Shown here in pieces: positions 9,738 to 21,775 of a stretch of DNA of 64,000 nt. The notes beneath the pieces are model-generated. The model saw only the letters and a list, made by a program, of their open reading frames with translations. It had not been told where the DNA came from and made no database searches. The stretch comes from Candidatus Manganitrophus sp. (lineage in GTDB: Bacteria; Nitrospirota; Nitrospiria; SBBL01; Manganitrophaceae). Where the stretch lies: positions 888,001 to 952,000 of the forward strand of contig CP114561.1 of assembly GCA_028865235.1 (NCBI GenBank), given 5' to 3'. Both the position numbers and the translations under genes were made by a program. Position 1 is the first letter of the stretch, and each line of letters starts with the position of its first letter.

Positions 9738-10268
9738 CTACCAGGCGACGCTGACGCGGGCGGGCTGGTTCGATCGATTGCTGTAATAAATAAATCCGTT
9801 TTGGCGGCCGTAGAAGTGAAGGTCGCGCGTGATGCGAACATCCTCTTTGCAGTAGAGAGCGATGCTGGCGAAATTCCCTTCGCGGTACCATCGGATCGCC
9901 TTGAGACCGTCGGCCGTTTTTCCCGCCTTGAGGGTCGCCGCGGCCAGGCTGTCGAGCTTTGGACGAAATCCGAGAATCGGATGAAGATAGGTCATCAAAT
10001 CGAGCGTGGGAAGCGTCGAGAGGTTCACATCGGTATAAGGCGCAAGGACCGAATAATCGAAACCGAGAATGTTGTATCCGATGACTCGATCGGCCGCGCG
10101 CAGCTCGGAAATCAAAGCCGGGATATCCTCCTCTTCATATCCCCGAAATCGTTCGTCGCGCGTCGAATAGGTCACCCCGAACGAGAAACCCATCCGGTGC
10201 TTGTTTTCCCATCCTCCCACCTCTTCCGCGCTCTTTTGCGTTTCGAGGTCGAAGTAGACGATATTCAT
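9738..10268 (-). CDS. RNase H-fold DEDD exonuclease-like protein
   Basis: This 176-residue protein has the DEDD exonuclease pattern: YFDLETQ (Asp and Glu) at residues 5-11, an aspartate in GFDYSVLAPY, and the final YCKEDVRITRDL motif. LDLMTYLHPILGFRPKLDSLA is also typical of 3'-5' exonucleases. Similar stand-alone domains are annotated as predicted exonucleases or YprB-like proteins. The substrate is unknown. It stands alone, divergent from the phosphatase gene, after an A/T-rich 90-base gap at 9647-9737 in which I see no gene. Confidence 0.72.
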   Translation of the reverse strand: MNIVYFDLETQKSAEEVGGWENKHRMGFSFGVTYSTRDERFRGYEEEDIPALISELRAADRVIGYNILGFDYSVLAPYTDVNLSTLPTLDLMTYLHPILGFRPKLDSLAAATLKAGKTADGLKAIRWYREGNFASIALYCKEDVRITRDLHFYGRQNGFIYYSNRSNQPARVSVAW

Positions 10269-10395
10269 CAGACCCCCGGCCCGTTGAACATGACCCGTGA
10301 AGAAAAGATTCCGTGACTCTACGTAATTTTTACGATTGATGTCAAGAAATTCCTCATGATCGTGAACATCTTATTTCAAATCTGATCACGATCCC

Positions 10396-10424
10396 TTGCA
10401 AGATCGAACTCCATCCGATATAGT
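10396..10424 (+). promoter_or_regulatory. possible sigma70 promoter for the PPM phosphatase gene
   Basis: TTGCAA at 10396-10401 and TATAGT at 10419-10424 are separated by 17 bases. They lie in the 297-base divergent region between 10269 and 10565, about 140 bases before the phosphatase start. I see no other gene or RNA in that region. Confidence 0.4.
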
Positions 10425-10565
10425 ACCCATTTTAAGTAAAGTGATCTTCTCAAAAACGATGGTGGACAAAATTGCACCTATCTTATAAAATGAGTTTGAT
10501 GTCCTACTTCAAACGTTCATCAAAATCCGAATCGACCAATCGAAGCGAATGAGGACGCCCGACAA

Positions 10566-11291
10566 ATGAAGGTAATCGCCGCAGGGTTAACCGATGTGGG
10601 TTGTGTTCGTCGATCCAATGAAGACAGTCTCGGACTCTTTCCCGAGCATAGCCTCTACATTGTGGCCGACGGAATGGGAGGCCATGCGGCGGGCGAAGTC
10701 GCCAGCAAAATGGCGGTTGAGCTGATTAAGGAATTCTTCTCTTCCACGGAAATTACTGAACAGACGGAAGAGATGAAATTGGCCCGGGCCATCAACCACG
10801 CAAACCAAAGAATTCACGAGGCGGGCGAAAAAGACGCCGCGCTCAGCGGGATGGGAACCACGGTCGTCACCGTCATCGCCCGGAGCGAGGAGATGCTCAT
10901 CGGCTTCGTCGGCGACAGCCGGGTCTACCTCCACCAGAACAATAAGACGCAACAACTGACGCAAGATCACTCGTTGGTGAACGAATATGTCCGAAAGGGC
11001 CTCCTCACCCCCGAGGCGGCGGAGCGCCATCCGCTCAAGCATGTCATCAGCCGGGCGCTCGGCACCAGCCCCGCCGTGGAGGTGGAAACCGTCCGTCGGA
11101 CGCCGGCCACTGGAGATATTCTTCTTCTTTGTTCGGACGGCCTCAGCAACAAATTGACCCTTGAAGAAATCAGCGCCATCCTGACCCAAACGCGGGATAA
11201 TCTCGAAAAGACATGTAGCGCCCTTATTGAGAAAGCGAAAGAAAAAGGGGGCGAAGACAACATCACGGCGATTTTGATCGGCTATCGTTAA
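10566..11291 (+). CDS. PPM/PP2C-type serine/threonine phosphatase
   Basis: This is a 241-residue stand-alone PP2C phosphatase. The metal-binding motifs are all visible: SNEDSLGLF, VADGMGGHAAGE, SGMGTTVV, GFVGDSRVYL, LLLCSDGLSN and GGEDNITAIL. Such enzymes reverse Ser/Thr protein phosphorylation in the cytoplasm, usually opposing a Hanks-type kinase; no such kinase is in this window. The NtrC-like regulator gene starts 33 bases downstream on the same strand, so both are likely co-transcribed. The function is sure; the target is not. Confidence 0.92.
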   Translation: MKVIAAGLTDVGCVRRSNEDSLGLFPEHSLYIVADGMGGHAAGEVASKMAVELIKEFFSSTEITEQTEEMKLARAINHANQRIHEAGEKDAALSGMGTTVVTVIARSEEMLIGFVGDSRVYLHQNNKTQQLTQDHSLVNEYVRKGLLTPEAAERHPLKHVISRALGTSPAVEVETVRRTPATGDILLLCSDGLSNKLTLEEISAILTQTRDNLEKTCSALIEKAKEKGGEDNITAILIGYR

Positions 11292-11324
11292 GCAATCCCC
11301 ATCTCCTTCCCCCATTCGGCACAG

Positions 11325-12733
11325 ATGAAAAAGATTCTCGTCATTGACGATGAGATCAGCGTCCAGGAATCCTTCCGGAATTTCTTGAAGCGAGAGTACG
11401 CCCTTGTTTTCGCCTCCGACGGCGAGGAAGGGGTCCGGCGTTTTCAGGAAGCCTTCCCTGATCTGATTCTCCTCGATCTGATCATGCCGCGCATGGATGG
11501 GATGGCGGCGCTCAAGCGAATTCGCGAGGCCGACGAAAAGATCCCGATCATCATGCTCACCGCGACCCGGACGATCAAAACCGCGGTCGAAGCGATCAAG
11601 GCCGGCGCCGACGACTATCTGACCAAACCGTTCGACCTGGAAGAGCTCAAGTGGCTCTTGGCCAAGACCCTCTCCAATCGCGACCTTGAAAAAGAAGTGC
11701 AAGCCCTTCGAACGGAAGTCTCCAAGCGGTACGGGTATGAAAACATCGTCGGGAGCAGCGGGGCGATTCAGGCGGTCTTCGAAAAGATTCGACACGTCGC
11801 CGACACCAAAACGACCGTGCTCCTGCTGGGGGAAAGCGGCACCGGAAAAGAGCTGGTCGCCAAGGCCCTTCATTACAACAGCAGCCGACGGAACCATCCG
11901 TTCATGGCGATCAATTGCGCCGCAATCCCGGAAACGCTTCTTGAAACCGAGCTCTTCGGCCACGAGCGCGGGGCGTTTACCGACGCACAGTCGCGACGGA
12001 TCGGGCGATTCGAGCAAGCCGATCACGGAACGCTTTTCCTCGACGAAGTCGCAGAGCTTTCGCCCCCCTGCCAAGCCAAAATCCTTCGCGCCTTGGAAGA
12101 GCGGAAATTCATGCGGGTCGGCGGATCGGATCTCATCGAAACCGACGTCCGGGTTATCGCGGCAACCAACAAAGATCTGGAAGAAGAAATCCGCAAGGGA
12201 CGTTTTCGGGAAGATCTTTACTATCGAATCAATGTCATCCCGATCTTTCTCCCCCGCTTCGCCAAAGAAAGGAAGATATCCCGCTCCTCATGAAGCACTT
12301 CCTCGACAAGAAATCTGCGGCGGAAGGGCTCCCCCCCAAATCGATCACGGCGGAAGCGATGGAAATCCTCTCTGGTTATGAATGGCCGGGAAATGTCCGC
12401 GAGATCGAAAATCTGATCGAACAAATGGTCACCCTCTCCTCCTCTCAACGGATTGATGTAGACGACATCCCTCTCGCGATCCGAAGGAAACCGGGCCGAT
12501 CCGGTTCGAACGACTTGATCTCTTTTAAAGAGCTGCCGTTGGAACAGGCGGTCGAGCAGCTCGAACGGCAGATGATCTCACACGCCCTTGAACAGAGCCG
12601 TCACGTTCAGACGCGCGCAGCGAAGCTCCTCGGCATCTCCCGGCGGCAGTTAAAATACAAAATGGATGCGCTTGGTTTGAGCGATGAGAAGCAGGGATCG
12701 GGGACCGGGGGACAGGGGCCGGGGAAAAATTAA
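11325..12733 (+). CDS. NtrC-family sigma54-dependent response regulator (frameshifted)
   Basis: The receiver domain (residues 1-120) has the acidic pair in VIDDEIS, phospho-acceptor Asp in LILLDLIMPRMDG and Lys in DYLTKPFD. The AAA+ domain has Walker A GESGTGKE, the sigma54-contact motif ELFGHERGAFTDA, and Walker B GTLFLDEVAEL. A C-terminal Fis-type helix-turn-helix (QTRAAKLLGISRRQLKYKM) follows. One base is missing in the C run at 12251-12255; restoring it gives FLPPLRQRKEDIPLL. The protein activates sigma54 promoters when phosphorylated; no partner kinase lies next to it. The last dozen residues (GSGTGGQGPGKN) are encoded by a GC-rich repeat. Confidence 0.93.
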
Positions 12734-12822
12734 ACCACGCAAAAGAAAATAGGCCGACAATAGAACAATTCCCTCTCCTGGTTTTTATTGCCTGACCCCT
12801 GGCCCCCGGCCCCCGGCCCCCA
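12693..12822. repeat. large G-rich/C-rich inverted repeat at convergent gene ends
   Basis: The left arm at 12693-12724 reads as GGGATCGGGGACCGGGG-type blocks. The right arm at about 12791-12822 reads CCTGACCCCTGGCCCCC-type blocks and is nearly complementary. The loop of about 65 bases is A/T-rich. The arms encode the last residues of both converging genes. The family matches 2206-2290. A bidirectional terminator role is plausible. Confidence 0.65.
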
Positions 12823-13399
12823 AGAGTCGCTCCACATACTTCCCGATGAGATCACTTTCCAGATTCACCGGGGCGCCGATCTCCTTCAGGCCCAAGGTCG
12901 TGACCTTGGCGGTATGAGGGATAATCGAAAGGGTCACGCTCCGGTCGGTCAAGCTGTTGATCGTCAGGCTCACCCCGTCGACGGCGATCGATCCTTTTTT
13001 GATGCAGTACTTTAAAATGTCCGCCGGCGCTTCAATGGTCAGAATGATCGCATTCTCTTCCTGTTTTCGGTCGCGGATCACCCCCACCCCTTCGACATGC
13101 CCCGAGACAAGATGCCCGCCGATCCGGTCCATGATCCGCATGGCCCGTTCGAGGTTGACCGGATCGCCCGCCTTGAGACCGCCGAGGGTCGTCACCCGCG
13201 CCGTTTCAGGGGAGAGATCGACGGTGAACCCGCTTTCAATCAAAGCGGTCGCCGTCGTGCAAACCCCGTTGACCGTCACGCTGTCTCCAATCTCAAGATC
13301 ATCCAAAATGGTCTTCGCCAAGAGGGTCAATCGGATCGACTGAAGATTCCGATCGATCGTTTTGACCACCCCCATCTCTTCGATGATACCGGTAAACAT
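12785..13399 (-). CDS. ribE: riboflavin synthase alpha chain
   Basis: At 204 residues it has the standard two lumazine-binding repeats. The first begins MFTGIIEEMG with VNGVCTT. The second begins GHVEGVG and includes SIAVDGVSLTIN. It dismutates two 6,7-dimethyl-8-ribityllumazine molecules to riboflavin. The C-terminal tail GAGGRGPGVRQ is encoded by a GC-rich repeat rather than by conserved sequence. It follows the esterase gene and ribD on the same strand; ribD also serves riboflavin synthesis, so this looks like one transcript. Confidence 0.95.
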   Translation of the reverse strand: MFTGIIEEMGVVKTIDRNLQSIRLTLLAKTILDDLEIGDSVTVNGVCTTATALIESGFTVDLSPETARVTTLGGLKAGDPVNLERAMRIMDRIGGHLVSGHVEGVGVIRDRKQEENAIILTIEAPADILKYCIKKGSIAVDGVSLTINSLTDRSVTLSIIPHTAKVTTLGLKEIGAPVNLESDLIGKYVERLLGAGGRGPGVRQ

Positions 13400-13405
13400 G
13401 TTCCG

Positions 13406-14704
13406 TCACTTTGTTTTTAAGTTAATCGTCACCGACGCCGAATAAAGCGCCCCGCGGTCCTCTCTTCGTTTCGCCTCCTTCAGGAGGGGAGCGATCCCTT
13501 CCGAGAGCCGTCCCTCGAAGCTTTTTTGGCCGTTGGTATAGACCACGACCGGCTTTGAAAAATCAATCAACGCGCGGTTGAAAAAAAGGGTGTACTTTTC
13601 AACCCGCTCGGTTTGGACATCAACCCTGTTTTCCTTCACCTCGGCGGTCAAAGAAGGGAAAGCCCCCTGCTTCACCCGATCCGCCTCCTCCGCGTCGAAA
13701 ATCGATCCGAAAACGCTGGCGACCTCCCCCTCGGCCTGATTGATCTCGGTCCAATAAAAGGGCTGTAAGTGTTCCGAATCTCGGATGGAGACAACTCGGG
13801 CCGGATAAGGCTCCCGGTGTTGTCCATCGAACCATGCCACTAACTCCGGCAATTCCTCCTTGGGAAAAAAGTGACCTCCCGCCATCGGATGAAGGCGGTC
13901 GTGCTCGCGATAGGTATAAGGAATCTCCTGCTCTTTCAGGTACTCGCTGATCTTCCGCGAAAGAATTACCGGCATCACCTCATCCTGGGCGCCATGGACG
14001 ATGTAAATCCCGGTGGAGGAGAAATTCCGAAGAAAGGGAAAAATCTCGTCGGGAATGCCCGCCGCCATCGGGGAGATCGCGGCAAAACGATCGGCGTGGA
14101 ACATTCCAATGAGATAGGTCCCGATCCCCCCGTTCGACATGCCGGTCAGGTAAACCCGATTGGGATCGATGTGGTACTTCGATCGAACGTCGTCGATCAC
14201 CGCGGTCACCAGCGCCTCCCCTCCCGGGGTCCACCAGGCTCCCCCCATCATCGTCGGACAAGCTAGGACCGTTTTCTCCCCCAGCCGGGCCTGCCACCGC
14301 TCAAGATAACTATCCCCGGTGAAACCGGCCCCATGCAGACAGACGATCAGCGGGTAAGCGGCGGCCGGATCGTAACTCTCCGGAACATAGAGGGCATAAT
14401 CGGCCGGCTCCCCTTCAATCTCAAGCTCCAGATGCAAGGCTCCTACCCGCGGTTCCAGCGGATAGATGCCGTTTTGAATCGCCTGCTCGATCTGCTCTAC
14501 CGTCACCCCTTTTTTGTTTTGGATCTCTTTGAGCAGCGCCTCCGATTGATTCGGATCTCCCGAGGCCAAGAACTGTTGGACCAAAGGATTGAGCTCTTCC
14601 TGCGGCGGCGCCGGATCGCCTGAGACGGAGGAGGGAACATGCTGGCTTGGAGCACATGCGGAGCAGAGGATGAAGAAGAAAATCCAAATGCGAATCGGGT
14701 TCAT
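13406..14704 (-). CDS. secreted alpha/beta-hydrolase esterase (polyhydroxybutyrate-depolymerase-like lipoprotein)
   Basis: This 432-residue protein starts with a hydrophobic signal (IWIFFFILCSAC) that resembles a lipobox, so it is probably membrane-anchored. The hydrolase core has PLIVCLHGAGFTGDS (oxyanion region), the nucleophile elbow GMSNGGIG with the catalytic serine, YIVHGAQDEVM with an Asp, and a His in MAGGHFF. A C-terminal beta-rich domain (VVSIRDSEHLQPFYWTEI) resembles those of extracellular carboxylesterases. The substrate is unknown. Its start overlaps the ribD stop by four bases; being between ribD and ribE is odd for an esterase and probably reflects only operon position. Confidence 0.8.
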   Translation of the reverse strand: MNPIRIWIFFFILCSACAPSQHVPSSVSGDPAPPQEELNPLVQQFLASGDPNQSEALLKEIQNKKGVTVEQIEQAIQNGIYPLEPRVGALHLELEIEGEPADYALYVPESYDPAAAYPLIVCLHGAGFTGDSYLERWQARLGEKTVLACPTMMGGAWWTPGGEALVTAVIDDVRSKYHIDPNRVYLTGMSNGGIGTYLIGMFHADRFAAISPMAAGIPDEIFPFLRNFSSTGIYIVHGAQDEVMPVILSRKISEYLKEQEIPYTYREHDRLHPMAGGHFFPKEELPELVAWFDGQHREPYPARVVSIRDSEHLQPFYWTEINQAEGEVASVFGSIFDAEEADRVKQGAFPSLTAEVKENRVDVQTERVEKYTLFFNRALIDFSKPVVVYTNGQKSFEGRLSEGIAPLLKEAKRREDRGALYSASVTINLKTK

Positions 14705-15820
14705 GAACGGCCTCCTCTTTCTTTTTTCTTCAGATAACCCTCAATGCGAAAATCCCCTCCGATCTCTCGAACCTGGACCTCCTCCAGGAGGAGCACCTCT
14801 CCGAGACCCGGGATCGCCTTTCCGGCGACGACGCTTCGCGCATCGTCTCCGCAGAGAAGCTTCGGGGCGACATAAAAAATCACTTTGTCGACCACGCCGG
14901 CGCGAAGCGCCATGCCATTCACCCTCCCCCCTCCTTCGATCAACACGCTGGTAATCCCCGCCTTTCCGAGCCGCTTAAAAATATCGTCGAAGGAGATTTC
15001 CCTATTTGCCTGAGGAAGAAGGGCCACTTGGACGCCCGCCTTCTCCAATTTCCGAATTTTTCGGCGGAGGCCGAGGAGGTCGTGATGAGGAAGGTCGGCG
15101 CCTCTGAAAGGGAGGTGACCAGTTTGGCTTTCAGCGGAATCTTGAGATCGGGATCGATGACAATCCGAATCGGGTTCCTCATCCCCGGCCGGCGCGCCGT
15201 CAGCATCGGGTCATCGGCCAGAACGGTCCCGATCCCCACCAGGACCGCGTCGACCTGGGAGCGAAGGTGATGGACCTCCAATCGCGCCGCCTCTCCGGTG
15301 ATCCAACGGGAGGATCCCTTCGCCGTCGCAATCCGGCCGTCGAGGGTCATTGCGGCTTTGAGAATTACAAACGGTTTCCCGGTCGTAATGTATTTGATGA
15401 AGACCTCGTTCAACCGCTCCGCCGCTTCACGGAGAACTCCCTCCGTCACCTCCATCCCCCCCTTCCGGAGTTGCTCCAGTCCCCCTCCGGAGACAAGCGG
15501 ATTCGGATCGGTCATGGCGGTGACCACCCGGCGGAGGCCGCTTTTTAAAATCGCATCGGTGCAAGGAGGGGTTCGCTTTTCGGTATGGCAACAGGGCTCG
15601 AGATTGGTATAGAGGGTCCCCCCTTCGCCCGCTTACCAGCTTGGGTGAGGGCGATCACCTCGGCGTGGGGGGCGCCCGGACCGGGATGGAATCCTTCGCC
15701 GACGACGCCGCCATTTTTGACGATCACCGCTCCCACCATCGGATTGGGGGAGGTTTTCCCGCGTCCCTTCCGGGCGAGACGAAGCGCGCGTTTCATATAA
15801 TCGACGTCCGTTTTCGGCAT
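14701..15820 (-). CDS. ribD: bifunctional riboflavin deaminase/reductase RibD (two frameshifts)
   Basis: The N-terminal deaminase domain has [22 protein letters not shown] and the zinc-binding [10 protein letters not shown]. After a frame change it continues with [19 protein letters not shown]. The reductase domain follows ([23 protein letters not shown]) and ends, in a third frame, with [14 protein letters not shown]. Breaks lie in the C run at 15618-15623 and the T run at 15057-15061; one added base at each restores a 373-residue protein. RibD carries out steps two and three of riboflavin synthesis. The ATG at 15820 begins the conserved [13 protein letters not shown] text. Confidence 0.92.
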
Positions 15821-15938
15821 GACGCTACTATATAAGCGGGCCTGGTAGGATGTCAAATCGGCGGCAGATTTCTTGAAAAAAGCGCTGCGTTCTTCTATCG
15901 TCTCTCACGAGAACCCTGCTCGAGGAGCAAAACAACCT

Positions 15939-16307
15939 CTAATAATCTTCCATCGTCTCTTCCTTGATGATTTTCCCCATTTCATCTTCTCCCTCCTCCC
16001 CGAGAAGAACAGCATGTACTTTCTTCTGAAGCGCCTGGGCCTTCTCCCAACTCTCGGCGAAAAGGATTCCTTCGGTGAAGGAGCCGGCGGGGCCGAGTTT
16101 GGCTTCGGGGAAATCGGATTGCATCAGCTCAAGCTGTTCGAGTTTGGAGAATTTGACCCAGACCGCCGGCTTGGCCGGAATTTTCAAGACGGGGTCGGTC
16201 TCGGTCGGCTCTTTTGCAAAGCGGTACCAAGAGAGACCGAACTCGTGAAGGTCCTCCGCTTCATCATCGGGCACAACCTTCACCGCCCAGACCGTTTGGA
16301 TTTTCAT
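15939..16307 (-). CDS. hypothetical small acidic protein
   Basis: This is a 122-residue protein starting MKIQTVWAVKVVPDD. It is acidic, with a basic/acidic alternating tail (GEEGEDEMGKIIKEE). It has no membrane segment or signal peptide, and I recognise no domain. The upstream in-frame codons lie inside a palindromic repeat, so I start at 16307. It stands after ppdK on the same strand, separated by the palindrome at 16327-16354. Codon use looks normal, so I judge it real. Confidence 0.6.
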   Translation of the reverse strand: MKIQTVWAVKVVPDDEAEDLHEFGLSWYRFAKEPTETDPVLKIPAKPAVWVKFSKLEQLELMQSDFPEAKLGPAGSFTEGILFAESWEKAQALQKKVHAVLLGEEGEDEMGKIIKEETMEDY

Positions 16308-16326
16308 GATCGCTACCCCCAAAAAC

Positions 16327-16354
16327 GTAGGGGCGTATTGCAATACGCCCCTAC
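16327..16354. repeat. perfect 28-base palindrome
   Basis: The half-site GTAGGGGCGTATTG is followed immediately by its exact reverse complement. Similar palindromes occur as intergenic repeats in many unrelated bacterial genomes. Here it separates ppdK from a small hypothetical gene and could form a 14-bp stem or cruciform. There is no T tract on the minus-strand downstream side, so it is not a classic terminator. Confidence 0.75.
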
Positions 16355-16381
16355 AAGGAACAAACTGGATTTTCTAACAGA

Positions 16382-19075
<2,694 letters not shown>

Positions 19076-19143
19076 CAAGTTCCTCCGCTCTTTTTCCAAA
19101 CAGGTTCACCAGTCGAAACAACTTCTCTGATAAATCGCTTTCT

Positions 19144-19589
19144 TTATCTTAGTGATCTTTTCTTTTGTTCTTCAATCGATTTTAGAGGGATGAAGATGTC
19201 GATCCCTCTTTTAAAAGCAAGGGGAACGATGATCAAAGCACGCTCTGTCGGATAAGTTCCGATCGGCTCACCCACATCCCAACGCCGGTTCTGATTGGCA
19301 TCAACAAATGCCCTTAGAAAATAGGCGCCGGGACCGACCTCCACCTCATATGGACCAGATTGAGAGAGCGTGATCGAGTAACGCGGCCACGGTGAAAATC
19401 TCGGCAGATCGGATACCTCGACCACAATCGGTCCGCCAGTTCCTCCGCCAGTCCCGATGAAGACCACCTCTCCGCTGATCGTCGCCGCTTCGGTCTGAAG
19501 CCCGCCCCCTCCACTCGATTCGAGTCGATCATCGATGCCAGGAGGACCGCCGCGATCAAAAATCCGAGCGGGATCTTTCCGGATCTCAT
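19144..19589 (-). CDS. small secreted protein, carboxypeptidase-regulatory-like fold (frameshifted)
   Basis: The start overlaps the glyS stop (ATGA at 19589-19586). A signal peptide (IPLGFLIAAVLLASM) leads, after one missing base in the C run near 19508-19512, into a second frame: TISGEVVFIGTGGGTGGPIVVEV, YSITLSQSGPYEVEVGPGAYFLRAFVDANQNRRWDVGEP. The last part resembles the short beta-sandwich regions of proteins with DUF2141- or CarboxypepD_reg-like domains. The restored length is about 148 residues. Location is probably periplasmic or surface; the function is unknown. Confidence 0.6.
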
Positions 19590-21775
19590 TTCTGCTCCGG
19601 TTTGGGAGAAGATTCCCCTTCCACAATTTTTGAGAAATCGCCGAACTCATTGAAGAGGGTCCGAACCCAGGAGAGGAGGCTCAGCCGGTTCTCCCGGATC
19701 TCCTCATTGGGGTCCATCACCATCACCCCTTCGAAAAACCGATTCAGCGGAACGTATAAGGTGGCGAGCATCTCCAGGATCTGCTCGTACCGGCCCTTTG
19801 TCCAATAATCGCCGATTCCTTCATTGACCGTATGGATCGCTTCGTGCAGCTCCTTCTCCACGTTTTCTTTTAGAAGGGGGACGTTGACCTCGCCCGAAAA
19901 ACCTTTCGGGAGAATCCGGATGGCCCGCTTGAAGCTGATCATCAGCGGCCCGAAAAGCGGCTGCGTCGAGAAGCGGACCAACGCCCTCGCGAAATCGACC
20001 ATGACATGGGGGCGGTCGAGCTTTCGGGCAAGGACCGCGTCGATCAGATCGTAGCGAACCCCTTCGGATTGGAGGTAAGAGGCGACCCGTTGCTTGAGGA
20101 AGGTGTTGACCTCCTCCGCCACCCGTCCGGCCGAAAACTTCCGCTGATCCTCATAGAGGCGGATCGACTCCGAAATGGCGGCCTGAAGAGAGAGGGGTCG
20201 GAGCGGCGAGCCGTCGGCGACCAAAATTTGAATGAGGCCGAGTCCCTGCCGCCGCAAGGCGTAAGGATCCTCCGAGCCGCTGGGAATCAGGCCAACGCCG
20301 AAGCAGCCGACGATGGTATCGAGCTTGTCGGCGACCGCCAGAACCCGGCCGATCGGCGTCCCGGGAAGGGCCCCGCCGGAATACCGAGGGAGGTAGTGTT
20401 CCTCGATCGCCGCGGCGACGGCGCGATCCTCTCCATCCATCTCGGCATAGATCTTTCCCATCGTTCCCTGGAGCGACGGAAATTCCCGAACGACACCACT
20501 GACGAGGTCTGCCTTACAAAGGAGGGCTGCCACCTGAGCAGCATCCTCTTCGGGAATGTTGAGCTGGTTTACTATAAAATTAGAGAGATGAATCAGTCTC
20601 TGCGTCTTCTCATACAATGTGCCTAGTTTTTCTTGGAAGGTGACTCCCGTGAGCCCGTCTACCTTATTTCTCAATGAACTCTTTCTGTCTTTCTCAAAAT
20701 AAAATTTCGCATCGACCAGGCGAGCGCGCAATACCCGCTCATTCCCTTTTCGGATTGTTTCAGATTTTGGAGACGGGTTATTCACGATGGTGATGAAGTT
20801 TGGAAGGAGCTTGCCGTCGGAAGCTTCGAGGGGAAAGTAGCCCTGGTGCTCTTTCATCGGTGCGATGATCACCTCTTTGGGAACCTCTAAGAAGGAAAGA
20901 TCGAAAGAACCGCAGACCGCTTTCGGATATTCTACCATAAACGCCGCCTGCCAAACGAGCGTTTCATCCTCCTCAATCCGACCTTTTTTCTCGGCGGCGA
21001 GATCGGCCATCTCTTGGACGATCAGATCGTATCGTTCTTTGGGGTCGATCAGGACAGACGCCTTGCGAATTTTCTTCCGGTAATCGGAAAAGTCGGCCAC
21101 CCGAAACGGCTCCGGGGAGAGGATCCGGTGGCCGAAGGAAATCCGATCGGCCTTCACCCCCGCGTAGGAGAACGGAACGACCTCTCCGCCATAAAGCGCC
21201 ACGATCCAACGGATTGGTCGGACGAAGGCAACCCCTTCACCGTTCCAGCGCATCGACCGGGGAAAATCGAGCGAGGAGAAAATTTCAGGAAGGATTTTTT
21301 TAAGCAGGACCACGGTCGCCTCCCCCCGCACCTCTCGCTCGACGAAGAGGTATTCCCCCTTCTCGGTCTGACGGACCTTGAGCTCGGAGACGGCCACCCC
21401 CTGCGATTTTGCAAAGCCGAGCGCCGCGGAGGTGGGATTCCCTTGCGGATCGAACCCGACCTTTTTTGCCGGTCCGGAGATCGTCTCGATTCTCGTTTCT
21501 TGTTGGGGGGCCAGTTGCGGGAGATAAAGGATCAGACGCCGCGGGGTTCCATACACCTGGGGAGGATCGAAAGGAATCCCAAGCGGGGCCAATCGCGCCG
21601 CGGTCTCCTCCCGAAGCTGCTGAAGGGTAGCGGCCATGATATTGGAAGGGATCTCTTCGACCCCGATTTCGACCAGCAGCTCCTCCGAAGACTTTCCCTT
21701 TGGCTTCGCGGTGGTCGTTCTCCCCTTTTTTGTCGCCCCGGCGCCGGTTCCTTTTTTGGAAGTGCTACGAGGCAT
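19586..21775 (-). CDS. glyS: glycine--tRNA ligase beta subunit
   Basis: This 729-residue protein has the GlyS start [16 protein letters not shown] after a 30-residue basic Ser/Thr/Lys-rich extension. It contains [40 protein letters not shown] and [29 protein letters not shown]-terminal anticodon-binding DALR-like part ends with [18 protein letters not shown]. With GlyQ it forms the alpha2beta2 enzyme that charges tRNA-Gly. It overlaps glyQ by 11 bases, so the two are co-translated. The basic N-terminal extension is unusual. Confidence 0.95.
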   Translation of the reverse strand: MPRSTSKKGTGAGATKKGRTTTAKPKGKSSEELLVEIGVEEIPSNIMAATLQQLREETAARLAPLGIPFDPPQVYGTPRRLILYLPQLAPQQETRIETISGPAKKVGFDPQGNPTSAALGFAKSQGVAVSELKVRQTEKGEYLFVEREVRGEATVVLLKKILPEIFSSLDFPRSMRWNGEGVAFVRPIRWIVALYGGEVVPFSYAGVKADRISFGHRILSPEPFRVADFSDYRKKIRKASVLIDPKERYDLIVQEMADLAAEKKGRIEEDETLVWQAAFMVEYPKAVCGSFDLSFLEVPKEVIIAPMKEHQGYFPLEASDGKLLPNFITIVNNPSPKSETIRKGNERVLRARLVDAKFYFEKDRKSSLRNKVDGLTGVTFQEKLGTLYEKTQRLIHLSNFIVNQLNIPEEDAAQVAALLCKADLVSGVVREFPSLQGTMGKIYAEMDGEDRAVAAAIEEHYLPRYSGGALPGTPIGRVLAVADKLDTIVGCFGVGLIPSGSEDPYALRRQGLGLIQILVADGSPLRPLSLQAAISESIRLYEDQRKFSAGRVAEEVNTFLKQRVASYLQSEGVRYDLIDAVLARKLDRPHVMVDFARALVRFSTQPLFGPLMISFKRAIRILPKGFSGEVNVPLLKENVEKELHEAIHTVNEGIGDYWTKGRYEQILEMLATLYVPLNRFFEGVMVMDPNEEIRENRLSLLSWVRTLFNEFGDFSKIVEGESSPKPEQK

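Noticed and set aside
10587..12074. A 495-codon open frame on the minus strand
   Set aside because: It is antisense to the PPM phosphatase and NtrC-like genes, whose motifs are unmistakable; it has no recognisable domain of its own.
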